Assembly (NCBI GenBank): GCA_038087015.1
Contig: JASBNA010000025.1
Coordinates: forward strand, 372,001 to 436,000
DNA length: 64,000 nt
Direction: 5' to 3'
From: Cerrena zonata
Lineage: Eukaryota; Basidiomycota; Agaricomycetes; Polyporales; Cerrenaceae
Position numbers and translations under genes: made by a program. Below are positions 58,306 through 64,000 of this stretch, one piece after another. The notes under the pieces were generated by a model that was not told where the DNA came from, searched no databases, and saw only the letters and a list, made by a program, of their open reading frames with translations. Numbering within the stretch: the first letter of the stretch is position 1; each line of letters opens with the position of its first letter.

Positions 58306-61300
58306 TGTTGTAGAGGTATCCGACTTCAATGAGAGATTCCTAGGTTGGCGAGAGATAGGGTAGTAGGAATGGGGGGTATACAGTGGACTATGAGAGTCTA
58401 TAACCATGAGACAATAACACTCAGTCAAGCGTTCATCACAAACCTTATACCCATGAGGCATTGGTTCAACTGGGGGATGCCTGTCAATGCTCGACACAGG
58501 CTTTCTCACAGGATTGGAGCAGTATGTTATATATGTCCGTCAAAAGTGCGACAAACAATAAGACGATGTTTGAAAATCCACACTGCCCAACATGAGAGCA
58601 GTTGTTTGACGTAGGCCGCCAACACCTTCACGTCCAAGTATAGTTTTCATAAGTGTCAATTAAAGGTAGTTGGGGTGTTGCAGGAAGGGCGGGGAGTGAT
58701 TCCGTGCATGAGAAAAAGCCATATGTCAGCAAGAACATGAATTTTCTCAAGATATGTTTAGTGGTCATATTTGTAGGACGTAGGGTAGCGGAAAGAGATG
58801 CTGATTGATGCCAGACAGTTGTGTACGTCATCAGGTGTGGAACAGACAAAGATACGGGACTAGATGAATATAGCGGTCAGCGGTGCATACATTACATCTC
58901 GACTGTCTTTAGGATACTCTCAGTGAAGATCGGCGTATTCCACGCATCACTACCGAGAGGAACAGCCACGGTGGCTACCGGAACGTATCGCCTCATAATA
59001 GCGAAAACCCGGTCAATTTTCAAATTTGCTCGACTCCGCAGCAAAAACGGTGTTAAAGGGCACCAACTCGACAGAAGAGACTAAAGGATGTGAACGGGAT
59101 GGATTAGTTGCATATAAACACATTTTGAATTATACACACGTATTTACGATATCACCGTTTATATCGTAAGGTCTGGCGGTCGACCTCTGGTATGATTCAG
59201 TTCCTACCGAGAAGCGTGTATTATTGTTCGGTACTCCCTACAGGTGATCTATGCGAAACGAACATAAATATGCCTGAAATAGTTGTTTATCAGTCACTGG
59301 ACGCATCCACGAAAGGGAGACTAATGCAGAACTTACGACCTCATAATATTAAATCGCTCAGACCCACATCATGGTCATCGTCTATGACTCCCGCCCTCCC
59401 AACGGAGCTTTTCGTACCCCGGAACACCGAGAGAGAGGAAGAATGGGGTACTGGACGACGCCGAGAGGGATAGGTCGGGAGTAGGGAAGACGAAAGGTGT
59501 GACCAAGAAAAATATGAAGACAGGAGGATGTCATCTGAGAGATGAAGATCCCAGCCATTCAAAGGTCAATTGGATGACAGATGGAAGGAATCCACGTACC
59601 TAAACTATCGCGTTCATATAGCTCTGGCTTTCAACCTCTCTCTAACAGCCTACCGCTGTCATGTTACCGACGACAGGCATAGAAATATTGCTGTGATTGT
59701 GAGTTTCTGCAGGATGGCAGGTCAATCGTGCTCGGGCGGGTTTTAGATGCCATTGTGCCGAGGATCCATGCCAGGTGATTCAAGAAGTCAAAATTTCAAT
59801 AGATTTTCGCCGGAAGCCACTAGACATTGATGGTTAGAACTGGTGAGACACGAAGCCGTTCCATGGGGGGAAGGGATCAGATATTAAACAAGTGAGGGCT
59901 GATTCGCTTAGAGCAACAGATATATAGAAGATCACGACAGGACTAAATAAACCAGTTCAAAGGAAGGAGAGTAGTAGATGATGGCTAGATGACGACACAT
60001 CGATATTCTACGACATTGTAGCTTCAAACTCCGATCGGCAATGCCCGAGCTCCTCCGAGTCTCTCATTATTGAAAGTTTACTGACCATACCAGTTTCGCT
60101 CTGGCAATTCAAATGATGTTAACGTCGAGCAACTTTCGACTTCTCATCGATTCTAGGTTTTACTCTTTTACTCGCTGTATATGGAGACACACGTCTCCCA
60201 CCAGCGAACCAGCTTCTTTCGTAAATCGACTTTATTCAAGTACAATCCTCTAGGCTCGTTACTAATCACGAATGCGGGATGCCCCTCTTGCTTACTCATG
60301 CGGGAGGTCTACAATCCGTCCTGGGGACCGACTTCGGGCCAACTCCGGTTTCAGTAGGTCAACAGAGATGTGGCATGTTACAGGCGTTCTGTACTTAGGT
60401 TATCCTCCTGCATCCATAGTCGAAGTCTCCCAAATCCCTTCGATCCTGGCAAGGATTGCCTTAGCGGTACATTGGATACTCGACGAACTATAATATAAAT
60501 TCGGTGAGTATAGAAATCAGTTGGCAAATGAAGTGAACGTACTTACCAAAGCCAGTGTAAGCAGCATTGCTGTAGAGAACCAGGTCAGTTTGAAATAGAT
60601 GAGAAACAAGTACGAGAGCGGTTCGCCGTAACAGTCGGTCACCGCCTTATTGTCGGAGGCAGAGTAAGAAGTTCCCTGAGCGTTTTCGATAACCATCGCC
60701 CAAGCCTTCCATCATAAAGAATGCTTCGTGGCACAAGGACGCTCGAGCCACACTAGTAGCGCAGCGCTTAGGTGGAAACAGGTATAACGAAAGCCATTTC
60801 AGAGACGACGGTCCCATCCTTCCAGGATGCGATCTGGAAAAACATGTGCCGGATATGTATTTCAAAGGTTTCTCCTGAATGTGTTAGAGATGCAGGATAT
60901 CATTCGAAAGACAACACTACCGTTGAGGTATTATGGTTATGCGCGAAGTAGAAACTTTCGAGGTGGATATTCAATGAGCTGCTTGCTGTGGACCGCCTGA
61001 TACTTCTATTTTGGATTGAAGAAATAACGATCCCGTGGGGTACCGGAAGAAGAAAGCGCAGTTCTGATTCTGTGAGGCGTGTCGTAGAAATGTAAGTTTA
61101 GCCCCAATGAGATAAGCCAGGCAGAACCTCATATCAATCACTAGGACATATTCCGAGCGTGGTTACATATGCCCAATGAGTCGCGTTGCACGTCCAAGAG
61201 AGTCGGTACAAACCTGAAGATTGATGCGCGACGTGAAGGTCAGCATATAGCGAGTAGAAAGATTGAATGTCCGTACCCCAGAGAACCAGACTTGGGCGAC

Positions 61301-63880
61301 ATCATGATGAGCGTCCCTGAACCCCGTTGATTATTCTCTACATTCAACGATGCACACAAAAATACCAGATAACGGTCGAGTCCTTCGGTCCCAGTGATGC
61401 CAGAGTCCGAAGCGAAGAGTACTCGGGGTGGTGGCTGTGGAAATGGCCCAATAATCAAAGGCGCAGACGGTTGTTTGATGTGCTTTCGTATATTAGTCGC
61501 AATGACGTCCATGTCCGATATTGAACATGAAAACGACTGAGACTGGGATATGGCTGGGAAGAGTAAATGTTAATCAGTATAAGTACTAGGCGGTGTCCGT
61601 GTGTAGAGTATCGATAAGGGGGTCTTTCGGGTTTGTGTGGTGATAGGACGTACCTCATAGACTCCTCATAACCTAATCGGACGCAGCTCTACCATTTCGC
61701 TCTCGGCTTCTACTGTGATTATTGTGTTATATCCTGTTGATCGTGAGTATTTGTCAAATCGGAAGAGACAAGGGAACTCTAGATGACGATAGGGTGAGGG
61801 AAAGATACTGTGTCATAATAGGTGAGCAGTCCATTGTTCATCAAGGACATTCAGAGGACATTGTCGAGATTCGTCCCGTGTAAATGTTAAGAGCGCATAT
61901 AAGATGTGCGCCAGATGATACAAGACGAGAATAGAGGCGGCGATGACAAAGAGATACCGTTTGGTGAACGAACATCGACTCAATAGTTGGCGTTCCACGA
62001 AGTTGATACATTCAGGGATGTAATAGGAGGAAGAACGTGCTGATATATCACGGTGAAGTATTCTGGGAGGGAAAGCAAAAGGCAAGAAATTAGGCGTTGG
62101 CATGTGTGGATAAGAGCTAGGAAGAACAGAGCTAACGGAATGTTTCGGAAGGCGGCTAGAGGTGTGCGACTGTCTGAGTGAAGCATCGATGGAGTGTAAG
62201 CCAGTCGACCACTGTGACCATACTTTTTCGGACGTTGGAGCATACGTATAGAGGCCGAGACATGACGTTTCGTCGAGGAGAAAGAAAACGACAGTGAGTC
62301 TGCATTGAATCCCAGACGGAGACCAAGCTTCAAGTTTGAAACCCCGGCCGGCATTTCCCGTGGTAATTGATCGAGTCGAGACTTTCAACCTATTCAAGCC
62401 ACTGTCAGACCACCGGTCATTCTCTGAATTGATTTCTCTTCGACACTTGTTTCAATAGTATACAACGATCATGCTAAAAATCCTAACGTCTGATAACTTC
62501 CTCCCCATCTACTACTCGTCTTCCTTTACGCTTACTATGTGCCTCGACGCCACACAGAGGCATGCATTTCTCTCCAGCAGCAGGTTTCATTCGTAAATTG
62601 TGTATGTTTTACTATACGATCTTCTAGATGCGTCGCTGAACATAACTAAACCATAAATCCAGGATATCCCCCTTACTGCTCGTGCAGACGACTTGTCGAT
62701 CATCCCCTGGGACCGACTCTGGATCATAAACAAATTCAATAGGTAAGCACCAATGGGACGTTCTACACGCAAAGGGATATCCCCATCGCACTGTCGCCTT
62801 CCTATACTCATGATCGAAGTGTTACAAGTCGCTAATAACGTCCGTTGCCTAGACTTATCGCCCTGATCCCAGGTTTCGCATGTATATGACGCCTTTGAAT
62901 GGGAAAGGGGGTACCGAGGTATGTGAAGTACGTCTACCACTGTTCCATCAATGTTGAGACAGCTTCCTGCCTCTAATGCCAAAAGTTCAGTCACAGGAAA
63001 CACTGATAAAAATTTACCAATGGTGCGCTCGCCTTGTCACCTCTCATGCCTACTCGTGAACCTGCCTTCAACCCTGCGTTACCAACACGATTTATGAGTA
63101 CGTACGTCTAACGAACACTTAGAGTCATCTACTTTCGCCATCTGCACTCTGGATCCGGGATCGAATGCACCCATCCTTTCTCTCTCTCCAAACCCAATAC
63201 TGGCTGTCACGACTCTACCATATCCCGTGTGTCGGGACAAACAAACCCCATGGTTCAAGTCGACCTACATATCATGTTACACCGCGCAAAGTCGACCAAC
63301 CCTTCTGATTCCAACACGATGATACTTCGACACCAACGCTCCACTCTCGACCGACCGCCTTCTCTAGGCATGCCACTTGCGCATCAGCAGTAATAGAAAA
63401 TCCATTTCGCTCTTCCCTCGGAAGTCAACGTGCACCTTATGCACGTTCTACTATATGATCCTCCTTGACGTGTCACAAGTTGCAACTAACCGACACCACT
63501 AATATACTGTCACCTCCTTTCAAATGTCTCCTGGAACCTGGTTCGCAGCCGAATGTGTTCCATGTGGAAAGCTCGTCCATAATGTGAGGTCATACTTGAG
63601 AGGGGCATTTCACCATGTCACTGTACCGAACCATGAAGTACACGCATCAAAATCTCTGCCCGCACTGAGACTGTCTGTCTCCTTCGAGCTACATTGCAGG
63701 GTACACGATCCATCGATCTTGCGTTTACCTCTCATTCATTCTTCTCCCCTCATGTCCGCTTGGGAAACATTAATGGACCGTTATCTTCTGAAAAGCCAAC
63801 TCGAAGCACATCGAAATGTACGACTCTACCACCATGGATACTTCGTTCCTCCACTATGTGTGTCCCAGTTTCAGTGGACG
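58306..63880. other. Spacer upstream of receptor C
   Basis: Colinear with 26,127-32,115 with many substitutions and small indels; the first ~650 bp (presumed promoter) are best conserved. Coding-like scraps shared with the A spacer include a minus-strand SYFSWSHLSSSLLPTYPSR-like frame (~59,400-59,540, ~27,250-27,380) that is interrupted upstream in this copy. The palindromic motif occurs at 60,021 and 62,327. No intact gene is supported. Confidence 0.5.
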
Positions 63881-64000
63881 AACGCTACCCGCTCGTTAAA
63901 CCCCCGAAACCGATTTCAGAAGACAGAGATCACGTTGCAAATACACGGCAAATCTGATATCCTTATCCCGTTCCATGTCGTTGCTGTTCACATCGACGGC
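63881..64000 (-). other. Predicted 3' flank of a fourth receptor gene
   Basis: The sequence from CCGCTCGTTAAACCCCCGAA to the window end aligns with 35,515-35,660 and 52,505-52,645, the regions lying 0.46-0.6 kb past the stop codons of genes B and C. By analogy a WD40 exon on the minus strand should end roughly 0.5 kb beyond the right edge. This is inferred from homology only. Confidence 0.55.

Overview
The window looks like a repeat-rich, accessory stretch of an Agaricomycete (mushroom-forming basidiomycete) genome. The evidence is many genes split by ~50-nt GT..AG introns, a KDZ-type transposase, a Helitron helicase relic, a chromodomain Ty3/gypsy element, RNase H1 N-terminal-like domains, and large STAND receptors of NACHT-WD40 type. 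No RNA gene, CRISPR array or prokaryotic signal was seen.

Left third (1-19,671), a nest of mobile elements: (i) the 3' end of a gene with two RNase H1 N-terminal (viroplasmin-like) domains; (ii) an 11-exon KDZ transposase gene on +, interrupted by a 715-bp fold-back element; (iii) a Helitron Rep/helicase fragment on -, interrupted by a second copy of that fold-back element; (iv) an almost complete chromovirus (8952-15750) with LTRs, gag, pol and chromodomain; (v) an older, stop-ridden gypsy gag-protease relic on -, interrupted by a third copy; (vi) a different 485-bp CACTG..CAGTG fold-back element.

Right two thirds (19,672-64,000), a head-to-tail array on the - strand of three apparently intact STAND/NLR-like genes. 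All have the order C2 domain - helical region - NACHT NTPase - WD40 propeller and nearly the same exon layout (A 20946-26126, B 36119-41605, C 53117-58305). They are separated by 6-11 kb spacers that are related to one another and contain decayed coding fragments, including an orphan C2 relic at ~50.1-50.5 kb. The last ~120 bp match the sequence lying ~0.5 kb past the stop codons of B and C, so a fourth receptor probably starts just outside the right edge. Genes A and C resemble each other throughout. Gene B shares their WD40 exon and 3' flank but has a much more diverged C2/helical/NACHT half, which suggests a mosaic or gene conversion.

Most notable signals: the chromovirus appears self-primed (a 12-nt PBS next to the 5' LTR is the exact complement of the predicted mRNA 5' end, ~30 nt after a TATA box); its leader carries three hairpins with a conserved 29-nt loop and outer stems that change sequence but keep pairing; and four 715-bp CACTG fold-back elements have clean 3-bp target duplications, one confirmed by paralogous empty sites.
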